From NCBI GenBank assembly GCA_012840385.1, contig DULK01000052.1:1-48515 (forward strand): a stretch of DNA of 48,515 nt. Reading direction: 5' to 3'. Source of the stretch: Syntrophomonadaceae bacterium (GTDB taxonomy: Bacteria; Bacillota; DSM-12270; Thermacetogeniales; Thermacetogeniaceae). The position numbers were made by a program, and so were the translations under genes. Of this stretch, positions 24,483 to 32,257 are shown piece after piece. The notes under the pieces are model-generated. The model was not told the origin of the DNA and did not search any database. It worked only from the letters and a program-made list of their open reading frames with translations. Within the stretch, counting starts at the first letter, position 1, and each line of letters begins with the position of its first letter.

Positions 24483-25469
24483 ATGCGCTTTCTTTTTCTG
24501 ACAGACGACCATAAACGGGGCACCACCCCTTCGAACAGAAAGGACAACTTTCCGGCCACACTGGCAGCAAAGCTGCGCGAGGTGCTGGAGATCGTCCGGA
24601 CCCGCCGGGTGGATTACGTCCTGCACGGAGGGGATTTTTTTGACGTTCCCGCACCCGCTCTCAGCGTCTGTGCCGATTTTTTGCAGATCTACCAGCAGTT
24701 CCCGGTACCCGTTTTCGTCATCCCGGGCAACCACGACCTGTTTGGCCACAATGTGGAGACCCTCCCTCGAACCATGCTCGGCTTTGCGGCTCGGCTGGGG
24801 ATCGTGCGCCTGCTTGGGAGGGAACCCGTCTATTTAGAAAAAGACGGGGTGCGGGTTCAGCTGACAGGCCAGGGCTTCCACTTTGACATGGACCGCAGGG
24901 ACCCGAGAGAGGATTATGTGGTGCAGAAAAAGGACTGCGATTATGCCATCCACCTGGTGCACGGGATGCTGCTCGACAGGGCCTCTTTCCCGGGTTCCGC
25001 CTATACCCTCGTGGAGCAGATCTGGGAGACGGAGGCCGACTTTACCCTTGCCGGCCACTACCACCTGGGCTTTCCCGATATGCAAAGGGACGGCAGGTTC
25101 TTTCTTAACCCCGGGGCTCTGGCCCGTCTCTCCAACCATCCGGACGAGATGCGAAGGCCGGTTCAGGTGGTCCTGATCGACCTGTCGGGGAGCATCCCCT
25201 CCTACGAAAAGATCAGACTGCAGAGCGCCCCTCCCGGTGAAGAGGTCCTTGACAGGAGCAGGTTGGAGGAGGCGGTTTTCCGGGAGCAGAGGCTGGCCGG
25301 CTACCTGGCCGAGGTAATGTCTGCCGGCTCTTACCGACGGGCCGACGTCCGGCTTCTGGTCGAAGAGATTGCCCGGGCGGAGAAGCTGGACCAGAGGGTG
25401 AGGGATGAGGCCTTAAGACGCATCAGCCTGGCCGAAGAGGCTTTAGCACGGGGGGAGGAAGAGGCATGA
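24483..25469 (+). CDS. Mre11/SbcD-type DNA repair exonuclease
   Basis: A 328-aa calcineurin-like phosphoesterase with all five metal motifs of Mre11: TDDH (Asp8, His10), HGGDFFD (Asp51), PGNHD (Asn83, His84), VHGM and GHYHLG. The C-terminal 80 residues are charged and helical and would contact the Rad50 coil. The start at ATG 24483 follows GAAGAGGAG. The open frame continues upstream into herA, but no start there is better. The stop overlaps the start of the next gene as ATGA. This is the nuclease partner of the split Rad50-like ATPase that follows. Confidence 0.9.
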   Translation: MRFLFLTDDHKRGTTPSNRKDNFPATLAAKLREVLEIVRTRRVDYVLHGGDFFDVPAPALSVCADFLQIYQQFPVPVFVIPGNHDLFGHNVETLPRTMLGFAARLGIVRLLGREPVYLEKDGVRVQLTGQGFHFDMDRRDPREDYVVQKKDCDYAIHLVHGMLLDRASFPGSAYTLVEQIWETEADFTLAGHYHLGFPDMQRDGRFFLNPGALARLSNHPDEMRRPVQVVLIDLSGSIPSYEKIRLQSAPPGEEVLDRSRLEEAVFREQRLAGYLAEVMSAGSYRRADVRLLVEEIARAEKLDQRVRDEALRRISLAEEALARGEEEA

Positions 25470-26770
25470 GCCATTTGCGGAAGCTGATCGTGGAAAATTT
25501 CCAGTCCCACGAGCATACCGAGGTGGTTTTCGGCCCGGGCTTGAACGTCATCGTAGGGCCTTCCGACTACGGGAAATCGGCCCTGGTGAGGGCGCTCCGC
25601 TGGGTGTTTTTTAACGAACCGAAAGGGGCCAACTTTATCCGGGTGGGGGCGCGCACCTGCCGGGTTACGGTGGAGATGGAGGACGGCACCAGGATTACCC
25701 GCCTGCGCACCACCGGCGGCAGGAACCAGTACCTTTTGCAGAAAGCGGGAGAACAGGAACAGGTCTTCGAAGGTTTCGGAAGCGAAATTCCCCAGGAGAT
25801 CGTGCAGGCCTCCGGAATGAGGAAGGTTGTCATTGATGACCGGAATAAGGCGGAACTGAATTTCGGGGGACAGCTCGAAGGCCCCTTTTTGCTTACGGAA
25901 AATGGAGCGGTCAGGGCAAAGGTGATCGGGCAGCTAGGAGGCGTCCATATCCTTGACTGGGCCCAGAAGTCTACAGCAACGGAACTGCGGCGCCTGCGGG
26001 AAGAGGACGGCCAGCTCAATGCTGCCCTTAAAGACCTTGAGGAGGCCCTGCATGCTTATGATCACCTGCCGCACCTTGAGGAAACGATCAAGCGGCTGGA
26101 GGCTCTGTTCGGGAGGATTGAAGAGATCTCCCGCATGATTGATGCCCTGAGCGATCTTGCTGGGCAGTGGCAGGAACTGGAGTGTGCCCTGGAGGAAACC
26201 CACAGGGTCCTGGAGGGGCTTGCCTTTGTGGAACAGGCGGAGGATGGGATGCAAAGGCTGGAGGTTCTTGCAAAGGATTACGCTTATCTTTCATCCCTGG
26301 CAGAGGACCTGCGCCGGGTCGATTTTCAGCTGCAGCAGGTGGAGAGATTGATTGCGGAAACCGGACATGTTCCGGAACTGGAGGCCCGCCTTGAAAGGTT
26401 GGAAGAACTTTACCGGCAGCTACATGAACTGGCCGGGGTTGCACAGGAGCTTGGTACCGTCTCAAGAACGCTGGGGAGGTGTGCCCAGATAACTGCCAGG
26501 ACAGAAATGCTTGAGAAGAGCGAGGAGTACCTTTCCGGGGCGGCTGATGTACTGCGACTGATCGGTTCCTACCAGGAGCTTCTGGCGGCATGGCAGGATC
26601 ACCAGCGGGATTATCAGGGGGTATCCCTGGCCGTGGAACGCTATCAAAAAGAGGTAGAAAGATATCTCGAAGAATACCGGAAGGTCTTAAATATGCTGGG
26701 GAAGTGTCCGGTCTGCTTCGGAGAACTCACGGCCGATGCCATTCAGCGGGCACTCGCCGAGTATGAATAG
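25466..26770 (+). CDS. Rad50-like ATPase, N-terminal half ending in the zinc hook
   Basis: A 434-aa protein holding only the first half of a Rad50/SbcC ATPase. Residues 1-165 form the N-lobe: LIVENFQSHEHTEVVF, Walker A GPSDYGKS (31-38), and beta strands that recognise ATP. Residues about 170-405 are predominantly charged heptad-like coiled coil. The chain ends with CPVC (Cys414, Cys417), the zinc-hook motif, just 17 residues before the stop. There is no signature motif and no Walker B. These lie in the gene at 27057. The break falls right after the hook apex of a normal Rad50. It is coupled to mre11 by an ATGA overlap. A clean AGGAGG and a separate start follow, so this is a true gene end, not a visible frameshift. 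Confidence 0.88.
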   Translation: MSHLRKLIVENFQSHEHTEVVFGPGLNVIVGPSDYGKSALVRALRWVFFNEPKGANFIRVGARTCRVTVEMEDGTRITRLRTTGGRNQYLLQKAGEQEQVFEGFGSEIPQEIVQASGMRKVVIDDRNKAELNFGGQLEGPFLLTENGAVRAKVIGQLGGVHILDWAQKSTATELRRLREEDGQLNAALKDLEEALHAYDHLPHLEETIKRLEALFGRIEEISRMIDALSDLAGQWQELECALEETHRVLEGLAFVEQAEDGMQRLEVLAKDYAYLSSLAEDLRRVDFQLQQVERLIAETGHVPELEARLERLEELYRQLHELAGVAQELGTVSRTLGRCAQITARTEMLEKSEEYLSGAADVLRLIGSYQELLAAWQDHQRDYQGVSLAVERYQKEVERYLEEYRKVLNMLGKCPVCFGELTADAIQRALAEYE

Positions 26771-26781
26771 GAGGGAAGAAG

Positions 26782-27060
26782 GTGCAGGGGCAAAAAGAGC
26801 AGGCACACTACGAAAAGCAGATCAATCACTTAAAGGAAGCCTTGCGGAGATCCCGGGACCTGAGGTCAAGGGCATTGAGCCAGAAGGAATTACTTGAACA
26901 GCAGCGGGAAAAACTCTATCAAAAAGCGGCCGAATACGGTGTCAAACCCGAGGAGTTGGGGGACAGGATTAACGCTTTAAAGGCGGAAATGGACCGCCTC
27001 CTGGCAGAGGCCAACAGGTTGATCCCCTGGGATTTGCTGGAGAAGGAGCAATCCCGATGA
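26782..27060 (+). CDS. Small coiled-coil protein between the Rad50 halves
   Basis: A 92-aa protein rich in Glu, Gln, Lys, Arg and Leu with heptad spacing over almost its whole length. No Walker, signature or cysteine-hook motif is present. It starts with GTG at 26782, 7 nt after AGGAGG, and its TGA overlaps the next start as ATGA. By position it corresponds to the part of a Rad50 just after the hook, so it may form part of the returning coil arm or bridge the two ATPase pieces (inference). I recognise no named family. Confidence 0.75.
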   Translation: MQGQKEQAHYEKQINHLKEALRRSRDLRSRALSQKELLEQQREKLYQKAAEYGVKPEELGDRINALKAEMDRLLAEANRLIPWDLLEKEQSR

Positions 27061-27710
27061 ACCAACTGCTGGCCTCCTTGAAAAGCTCCCTTGACCGGGT
27101 TAAGGCCCTTTACCACCGCCAGCGAGGAGAACAGTCGGCCCTGCTGCAGGAAATAGACGCCAGGGAGAAGCGGCTCGAAGAGGTCAGGGAAGAGGCCGAA
27201 TGCCTCGAAAAGGTGCGCCTCTTGCTTATGGAGGCTGCCAGGCACGCCCGGGAGCAGGGACGGCAGCAGGTGGAGTACCTGGTGACCCAGGCACTGCAGT
27301 TTGTCTTCGGTGGTGACATGGAATTCAAAGTTGTGGTGGAGGACAAGAGGGACCGGCCGGAGGCGGAATTTTACGTTTGCTCCACTTACGGCGGCGACTT
27401 CAGGGTGGAGACAACACCGCAGGACGCCAGGGGGGGAGGAGTTGTGGATGTGATTTCCCTGGCCTTACGGCTCGCTCTCCTGCATGCCTTCCGACCCCCG
27501 GTCGGCGGTCCCGTGATCCTCGACGAACCGGGCAAGCACGTTTCCGAGGAGTTTTCCCCCCAGGTGGCACAGTTTTTGAAGAGTTACAGCCAGAGCCTGG
27601 GGCGGCAGATCATCATGGTCTCCCATAATCAACACCTGGCCGATTCTGCGGATATTGCCTACCTGGTTGAAATGCACCAGGGTATCAGCAGCGTAAGGCG
27701 CATTCGTTGA
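27057..27710 (+). CDS. Rad50-like ATPase, C-terminal half
   Basis: A 217-aa protein with coiled coil over residues 1-75, then the C-lobe of an SMC/Rad50 ATPase. The signature-like segment is ARGGGVVDVISLALRLAL (124-141). The Walker B is GPVILDEPGKHVS with Asp156 and Glu157. The switch histidine is in MVSHN (His190). It lacks a Walker A. With the 25466 product it supplies all ATPase motifs, and ATP would bind between lobes from two different polypeptides. The signature region resembles phage and YhaN/SbcC-type ATPases. It is coupled to the 92-aa gene by ATGA. It is 33 nt before uppP. Confidence 0.85.
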   Translation: MNQLLASLKSSLDRVKALYHRQRGEQSALLQEIDAREKRLEEVREEAECLEKVRLLLMEAARHAREQGRQQVEYLVTQALQFVFGGDMEFKVVVEDKRDRPEAEFYVCSTYGGDFRVETTPQDARGGGVVDVISLALRLALLHAFRPPVGGPVILDEPGKHVSEEFSPQVAQFLKSYSQSLGRQIIMVSHNQHLADSADIAYLVEMHQGISSVRRIR

Positions 27711-27743
27711 GGGATAATAGTAAAAATACGAGGAGGTTTTCTT

Positions 27744-28535
27744 GTGGCAATCTGGCAGGCAGTAGTCTTGGGTTTGGTGCAGGGGCTGGGTGAATTCCTG
27801 CCCATCTCCAGTTCCGCCCACCTGGTTCTGGTACCCTGGATATTCCGCTGGCCGGATCCTGGGCTGACCTTTGATGTTGCCCTGCATTTGGGCACTCTTG
27901 TAGCCGTGGTGGCTTTTTTCTGGCGGGATTGGTTGAGCCTGATAGCCGGCGCCTTTCGGGGCAGCAGGACGGTAGAAGGCCGGCTTTTCTGGTACCTGGT
28001 GCTTGCCTCGCTACCGGGGGCCGTCTTTGGCTTTCTCCTGGAGACAAAGGCCGAAACTGTTTTCCGCACCCCGGCCTTGATTGCGGCGATGCTGATAATC
28101 ATGGGCGTAATCCTCTACCTGGCGGACCGCCGCGGAGCTAAGAGAGTAAAAATTGAGAAAATCGGGTTAGGCCGCAGCCTGTTGATCGGCCTTTCCCAGG
28201 CCCTGGCGATTATCCCGGGGGTATCCCGCTCAGGGGTAACCATGACGACCGGGCTTTTCACCGGGTTGACAAGAGAGGGCGCGGCGCGATTCTCCTTTCT
28301 CCTCTCCGTGCCGATCATTTTAGGGGCGGGCCTGGTAAAGATTCCCGATCTGCTGGCCCGGCCGGAAATGGTCAACCTGGCTTTCCTGACAGGTATGATC
28401 GTTTCTGCAGTGTCGGGTGTCGCCAGCATAAGTTTTTTGCTGCGCTATGTCCGGACGAAGAGCTATCTGCCCTTTGTCTGGTACCGGTTTGCGCTGGGGG
28501 TACTCGTCCTGATACTTTTTTTCTTGCGACATTAA
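27744..28535 (+). CDS. uppP: Undecaprenyl-diphosphatase UppP
   Basis: A 263-aa membrane enzyme that dephosphorylates undecaprenyl pyrophosphate for recycling of the cell-wall lipid carrier. It may confer bacitracin resistance. Motif 1 GEFLPISSSAHL (Glu17, His26) and motif 2 PGVSRSGVT are present, with about eight hydrophobic segments. It starts with GTG at 27744, 7 nt after GAGGAGG. It is probably read through from the rad50-like genes, though no functional link is known. Confidence 0.95.
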   Translation: MAIWQAVVLGLVQGLGEFLPISSSAHLVLVPWIFRWPDPGLTFDVALHLGTLVAVVAFFWRDWLSLIAGAFRGSRTVEGRLFWYLVLASLPGAVFGFLLETKAETVFRTPALIAAMLIIMGVILYLADRRGAKRVKIEKIGLGRSLLIGLSQALAIIPGVSRSGVTMTTGLFTGLTREGAARFSFLLSVPIILGAGLVKIPDLLARPEMVNLAFLTGMIVSAVSGVASISFLLRYVRTKSYLPFVWYRFALGVLVLILFFLRH

Positions 28536-28558
28536 CCTGAACTTCATAATAGTTAACC

Positions 28559-28587
28559 TTGACGGAGTAGAAGAAAATAATTAAAAT
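28559..28587 (+). promoter_or_regulatory. Sigma-A promoter of tRNA-Pro
   Basis: TTGACG (28559-28564), a 17-nt spacer and TAAAAT (28582-28587), placing the transcription start about 8 nt before the tRNA. It matches 5 of 6 positions in each box. Confidence 0.7.
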
Positions 28588-28601
28588 ATAAATCGTAAGA
28601 T

Positions 28602-28679
28602 CGGGATGTAGCTCAGCTTGGCTAGAGCGCACGGTTCGGGACCGTGAGGTCGCTGGTTCAAATCCAGTCATCCCGACCA
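28602..28679 (+). tRNA. tRNA-Pro (CGG anticodon)
   Basis: The cloverleaf can be drawn by eye. The acceptor stem is CGGGATG (28602-28608) with CATCCCG (28669-28675). The D-arm follows, then the anticodon stem CACGG/CCGTG with loop TTCGGGA and anticodon CGG (28637-28639). The T-arm is GCTGG TTCAAAT CCAGT (last U of one side wobble). The discriminator is A, and the 3' CCA is encoded. It reads CCG proline codons. Confidence 0.95.
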
Positions 28680-28701
28680 TTTTCATGCCTAAGAGCAAAA
28701 T

Positions 28702-28733
28702 AAGCCGGGAAAATTACCCCGGCTTTGTTTTTC
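28702..28733 (+). terminator. Terminator after tRNA-Pro
   Basis: AAGCCGGG (28702-28709) pairs with CCCGGCTT (28718-28725) across an 8-nt loop, followed by TGTTTTT. Confidence 0.75.
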
Positions 28734-28821
28734 CACCAGGCACGGCAGGAACGCCATCTTGTCCATGAAGCAAGATTTATGGTAAACTTTCTCCAAAAAA
28801 GAGAAGAGCGGAGGAAACAGG

Positions 28822-29535
28822 TTGTTCACTACATTTCTCTTCGATCTGGACGGCACTCTGGTGCCTATGGAAATGGAACATTTTATGAACGAATATTTTC
28901 AAGCTGTGAGCTGTAAGTTTGCTCACCTCATCGAGCCCAAAAAACTGATTAAAGAAATTTTTGAGGGGACCATGATGATGATCAACAACCTGAACCCCCG
29001 GCAGACCAACAAAGAGGTCTTCTGGTCCTATTTTGCACCGCGTATCGGTATTCCTCCCGAAGTCCTTGTTCCCCTGTTTGATGAATTTTACAACAATGAT
29101 TTCACAAACATTAAAAGGATCACCCGGCCGAACCCTTTGGCACGCCCTATGCTCGAACGGCTCATAAAAAATGGGTATCAGGTGGTAATCGCCACAAATC
29201 CCGTTTTCCCTGAAAATGCCATCAGGGAACGCCTGAACTGGGTGGAGATCGGCGACCTGCCTTACGCCTTGGTAACGACTTACGAGAATATGCACTTCTG
29301 CAAGCCTAAAATAGAGTATTATGAAGAGGTTCTCAGCAATTTAAACGCAAGACCTGAGGAGTGCCTGATGATCGGCAATGATGTGGAGGAGGATCTGGTT
29401 GCCCGGAAACTGGGAATAAAGACCTTTCTTGTGGAGGACTGGCTTCTCAATACAAAAAATCTCCCCATTGAGACCGATTACCGCGGTTCCTTTAAGGACC
29501 TTGCGGAGTTTCTGAAACAGGCGATTAATTGCTAG
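28822..29535 (+). CDS. HAD-superfamily phosphatase
   Basis: A 237-aa HAD subfamily I hydrolase. Motif I is FDLDGTLVP (nucleophile Asp8). A helical cap covers about 15-95. Motif II is VVIATNP, motif III Lys lies in FCKPKIEYY, and motif IV is MIGNDVEEDL. TTG 28822 is the likely start, 7 nt after GGAGG. The substrate is unknown. Its place just upstream of the mannose activation genes could mean a sugar phosphate, but a 275-nt gap separates them. Length fits phosphoglycolate-phosphatase-like HADs. Confidence 0.85.
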   Translation: MFTTFLFDLDGTLVPMEMEHFMNEYFQAVSCKFAHLIEPKKLIKEIFEGTMMMINNLNPRQTNKEVFWSYFAPRIGIPPEVLVPLFDEFYNNDFTNIKRITRPNPLARPMLERLIKNGYQVVIATNPVFPENAIRERLNWVEIGDLPYALVTTYENMHFCKPKIEYYEEVLSNLNARPEECLMIGNDVEEDLVARKLGIKTFLVEDWLLNTKNLPIETDYRGSFKDLAEFLKQAINC

Positions 29536-29748
29536 TCCATATTACTCCACAGCAGGTGCTGTGTTATTTACTGCTGAGGAGAGGCTTTTACACGGTTGCA
29601 TGGCCGGTAATTTCATTCAAAGATTGGTTTTTCTGCATATCCACATACAGGCTTTTGCTTATCTTGCTCCTCAACAATAACTCGCCACGGTTGCCGCCCT
29701 TTATTCACGGCTCTTTTTACCGAACTTTGAGAGTAAAATCAATTATAC

Positions 29749-29768
29749 CTGCGCAACTGATTGCGCAG
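29749..29768. promoter_or_regulatory. Inverted repeat upstream of the mannose-activation genes
   Basis: CTGCGCAA (29749-29756) and TTGCGCAG (29761-29768) are perfect inverted arms around CTGA, 43 nt before the proposed start of the guanylyltransferase. No U-run follows directly, so an operator fits better than a terminator. The surrounding 29536-29810 holds no supported gene. Confidence 0.35.
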
Positions 29769-29810
29769 TGTGTTCACAATCTATTTTTATGAAGGGAGAT
29801 GAGAGCTGGA

Positions 29811-30884
29811 ATGGTCTACGCTGTAGTCATGGCCGGAGGCAGCGGTCAGAGATTCTGGCCGAAGAGCAGGCAGGAAATGCCGAAACAGTTCTTAAGCCTT
29901 GTTGGAGAAAAAACAATGCTCCAGAGGACGGTTGGCAGGCTAAAAGGCTTCGTCAACCCTGACGAGATCTACATAATCACCGCAGCCCTTTACACAGGAC
30001 TGGTTCTCCAGCAGGTGCCGGAAGTTCCGACCGAAAACATCATCACCGAGCCGTACGGTCGTGATACGGCGGCAGCTGTCGGTCTGGCAGCAATAACAGT
30101 TGCGGCTCGCGATCCGGAGGGTGTGATGATCGTCCTTCCAGCCGATCACTTTATTGCGGATGAGGAACGTTTCCGAAATGTTTTAAAAGGCGCCGTGGCC
30201 GCTGCCGGGGAAGGGGAGCATCTGGTCACCATAGGAATCACACCGAGCCGCCCGGAAACAGGGTTCGGTTACATAGCGAGGGGGAGCTTGCACGGTACTT
30301 TTGCCGGTATCCCCGCCTATGTTGCGGAAGGATTCACGGAAAAGCCGGACCTGGAACGTGCTCGGCAGTATCTCGCCAGCGGGAATTACTTCTGGAACAG
30401 CGGAATGTTCATCTGGAGGGCGGATTTAATTATAAGGATGATTCGGGAATACATGCCGGAGCTGTACGCCGGCCTGCAAAAAATCCAGGCGGCCATGGGT
30501 TCCGAACAGTACCAGGACGTGCTGAACGGTGTGTACTCCGGTTTACCCAAGATCTCTATAGACTACGGGGTTATGGAAAAAGCAACAAATGTCCTGGTAC
30601 TGCCCGGCAGCTTCGGCTGGGACGATGTCGGTTCCTGGACGGCTCTGGAGGCCTATAAAGTAAAGGACAGGCAGGGAAACATCCTCGAGGGAAAGGGGGT
30701 TTTGGTGGATACCCAAAACACGCTGGTCTTCTCCTCCGAAAAAGTCGTTGCAACACTGGGGGTAAAAGACCTGATAGTGGTGGTGGGAGGAGACAGCGTG
30801 CTTGTTTGCCATAAAAAAAAGGCACAGGAAATAAAGAAGGTTATTAATGCACTTCAAGAACAGGGGTATCAGGAGATATTATGA
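29811..30884 (+). CDS. manC: Mannose-1-phosphate guanylyltransferase
   Basis: Makes GDP-mannose from mannose-1-phosphate and GTP. The 357-aa protein has the family signature MAGGSGQRFWPKSR (7-20), PKQFLSLVGEKTMLQRTV, EPYGRDTAAAVGLAA and IDYGVMEKA, and ends after the transferase domain. It lacks the C-terminal phosphomannose-isomerase cupin found in bifunctional ManC/AlgA enzymes. A cupin of that type is instead fused to a glycosyltransferase at 35841. ATG 29811 is preferred: AAGGGAG abuts the alternative ATG at 29799 with no spacing. The TGA overlaps the start of the phosphomannomutase gene. Confidence 0.92.
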   Translation: MVYAVVMAGGSGQRFWPKSRQEMPKQFLSLVGEKTMLQRTVGRLKGFVNPDEIYIITAALYTGLVLQQVPEVPTENIITEPYGRDTAAAVGLAAITVAARDPEGVMIVLPADHFIADEERFRNVLKGAVAAAGEGEHLVTIGITPSRPETGFGYIARGSLHGTFAGIPAYVAEGFTEKPDLERARQYLASGNYFWNSGMFIWRADLIIRMIREYMPELYAGLQKIQAAMGSEQYQDVLNGVYSGLPKISIDYGVMEKATNVLVLPGSFGWDDVGSWTALEAYKVKDRQGNILEGKGVLVDTQNTLVFSSEKVVATLGVKDLIVVVGGDSVLVCHKKKAQEIKKVINALQEQGYQEIL

Positions 30885-32257
30885 TGAATCCGTTGATTTT
30901 TCGTCAGTACGATATCAGAGGTAATGCGGAACGGGATCTAACGGACGAGACGGTGCGGCTGTTAGGCCGGGCTTTCGGGAGCTATGTCCAGGAGCATGGT
31001 TCCCGCGAGGTTCTGGTTGGCCGGGACAACCGCCTCAGTTCCCCCAGGCTGCACCAGGCATTCGTTGACGGGCTGGTTGCCTCGGGATGCCTGGTTATGG
31101 ATCTCGGGTTGATCGTAACCCCGATGCTTTATTACGCAAGGATATACTTCGGTATCGACGGGGGTGTGATGATTACAGGCAGCCACAATCCCCCTGATGA
31201 AAACGGCTTCAAGCTGGCCTGCGGGGATGGCACGATCTATGGAGAGGAAATCCAGTACCTAAGAGAAATAATCGAAAAGAAAAGGTTTACATCGGGTGCA
31301 GGTAAAGTAGTGGAGAGGGATATAGCAGCTCCCTATTTGGCCATGTTAAAGGAAAAAATTGCATTGGGCCGGCGCAAACTTAAAGTTGCCGTTGACTGCG
31401 GCAACGGCACGGCATCCCTTTTTGCCGAACGGATTTTAGAGGGATGGGGCTGCGATGTGATTCCCCTTCACTGCGTGTCTGACGGGCGTTTTCCTGTTCA
31501 CCACCCGGACCCGGTTAAAACGGCCAACCTGCAGGATTTGAGAAAGGCTGTTGCGGAACATGGAGCCGACCTGGGAGTAGCCTACGATGGCGATGCCGAC
31601 AGGATTGGGGTGGTTGATGAAAAGGGTGAGGTGATCTGGGGGGATAAGCTGATGTGCCTTTACTGGCGGGAGATTTTAGGTTCTCATCCCAACGCTCTGG
31701 CGATCATCGAAGTAAAGTGCTCCCAGGCCCTGGTGGAGGAGGTCACCCGCCTCGGTGGAAGGCCGCTCTTCTATAAGACAGGTCATTCCCTGATCAAGGC
31801 CAAGATGAAGGAAACAGGGGCCGTCTTCACCGGTGAGATGTCCGGGCACATGTTTTTTGCGGATGAATACTATGGTTATGACGATGCCCTTTATGCCACG
31901 GGCAGGCTCTTGAGAATTCTGTCAAACACCCAACAGAGCCTGGGAGAACTGCTGAAAGACATTCCGAAGTATTATGCTACTGCAGAGACCAGAGTGCCCT
32001 GCGACGACCGGGTTAAGTTCAAGGTCGTTGCAGGTCTCGTGGAAAAATTCCGCAAGGAATACGAGGTCATCGACGTGGATGGGGCAAGGGTGCTTTTCCC
32101 GGACGGTTGGGGACTTGTACGGGCGTCGAACACCCAGCCTGTTTTGGTGGCAAGGTGCGAGGCGAAAACGCCGGAGGCGCTTCAGAGGATCTCCGGCGTT
32201 ATGAAAGCGGCCATGGTCCAGTATCCGGAAGTGGGGGATTTCGATTGGGAGTATTAG
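30881..32257 (+). CDS. Phosphomannomutase/phosphoglucomutase
   Basis: Interconverts hexose-6- and 1-phosphates. This is most probably the mannose pair, because it is coupled to the guanylyltransferase. The 458-aa protein has the phosphoserine loop ITGSHNPPDENGF with Ser101, the Mg loop DGDADR (236-241), and the C-terminal phosphate-binding RASNTQP. All catalytic elements are intact, unlike the degenerate mutase domain at 6586. It overlaps the guanylyltransferase stop (ATGATG) and, by about 13 nt, the start proposed for the giant fusion gene. Confidence 0.93.
   Translation: MMNPLIFRQYDIRGNAERDLTDETVRLLGRAFGSYVQEHGSREVLVGRDNRLSSPRLHQAFVDGLVASGCLVMDLGLIVTPMLYYARIYFGIDGGVMITGSHNPPDENGFKLACGDGTIYGEEIQYLREIIEKKRFTSGAGKVVERDIAAPYLAMLKEKIALGRRKLKVAVDCGNGTASLFAERILEGWGCDVIPLHCVSDGRFPVHHPDPVKTANLQDLRKAVAEHGADLGVAYDGDADRIGVVDEKGEVIWGDKLMCLYWREILGSHPNALAIIEVKCSQALVEEVTRLGGRPLFYKTGHSLIKAKMKETGAVFTGEMSGHMFFADEYYGYDDALYATGRLLRILSNTQQSLGELLKDIPKYYATAETRVPCDDRVKFKVVAGLVEKFRKEYEVIDVDGARVLFPDGWGLVRASNTQPVLVARCEAKTPEALQRISGVMKAAMVQYPEVGDFDWEY

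Noticed and set aside
26760-27065. A frameshifted single Rad50 gene
   Set aside because: Each piece has its own start, AGGAGG precedes 26782, and ATGA overlaps join the pieces. Three different frames would need two independent indels located exactly at good start sites.
28602-28679. tRNA-Pro as integration site for a mobile island
   Set aside because: No direct repeat of the tRNA 3' end, integrase gene or phage gene is visible in the window.
29529-29792. 87-aa frame between the HAD and guanylyltransferase genes
   Set aside because: It begins inside the HAD gene end with no ribosome binding site and has no recognisable pattern. The interval looks regulatory.
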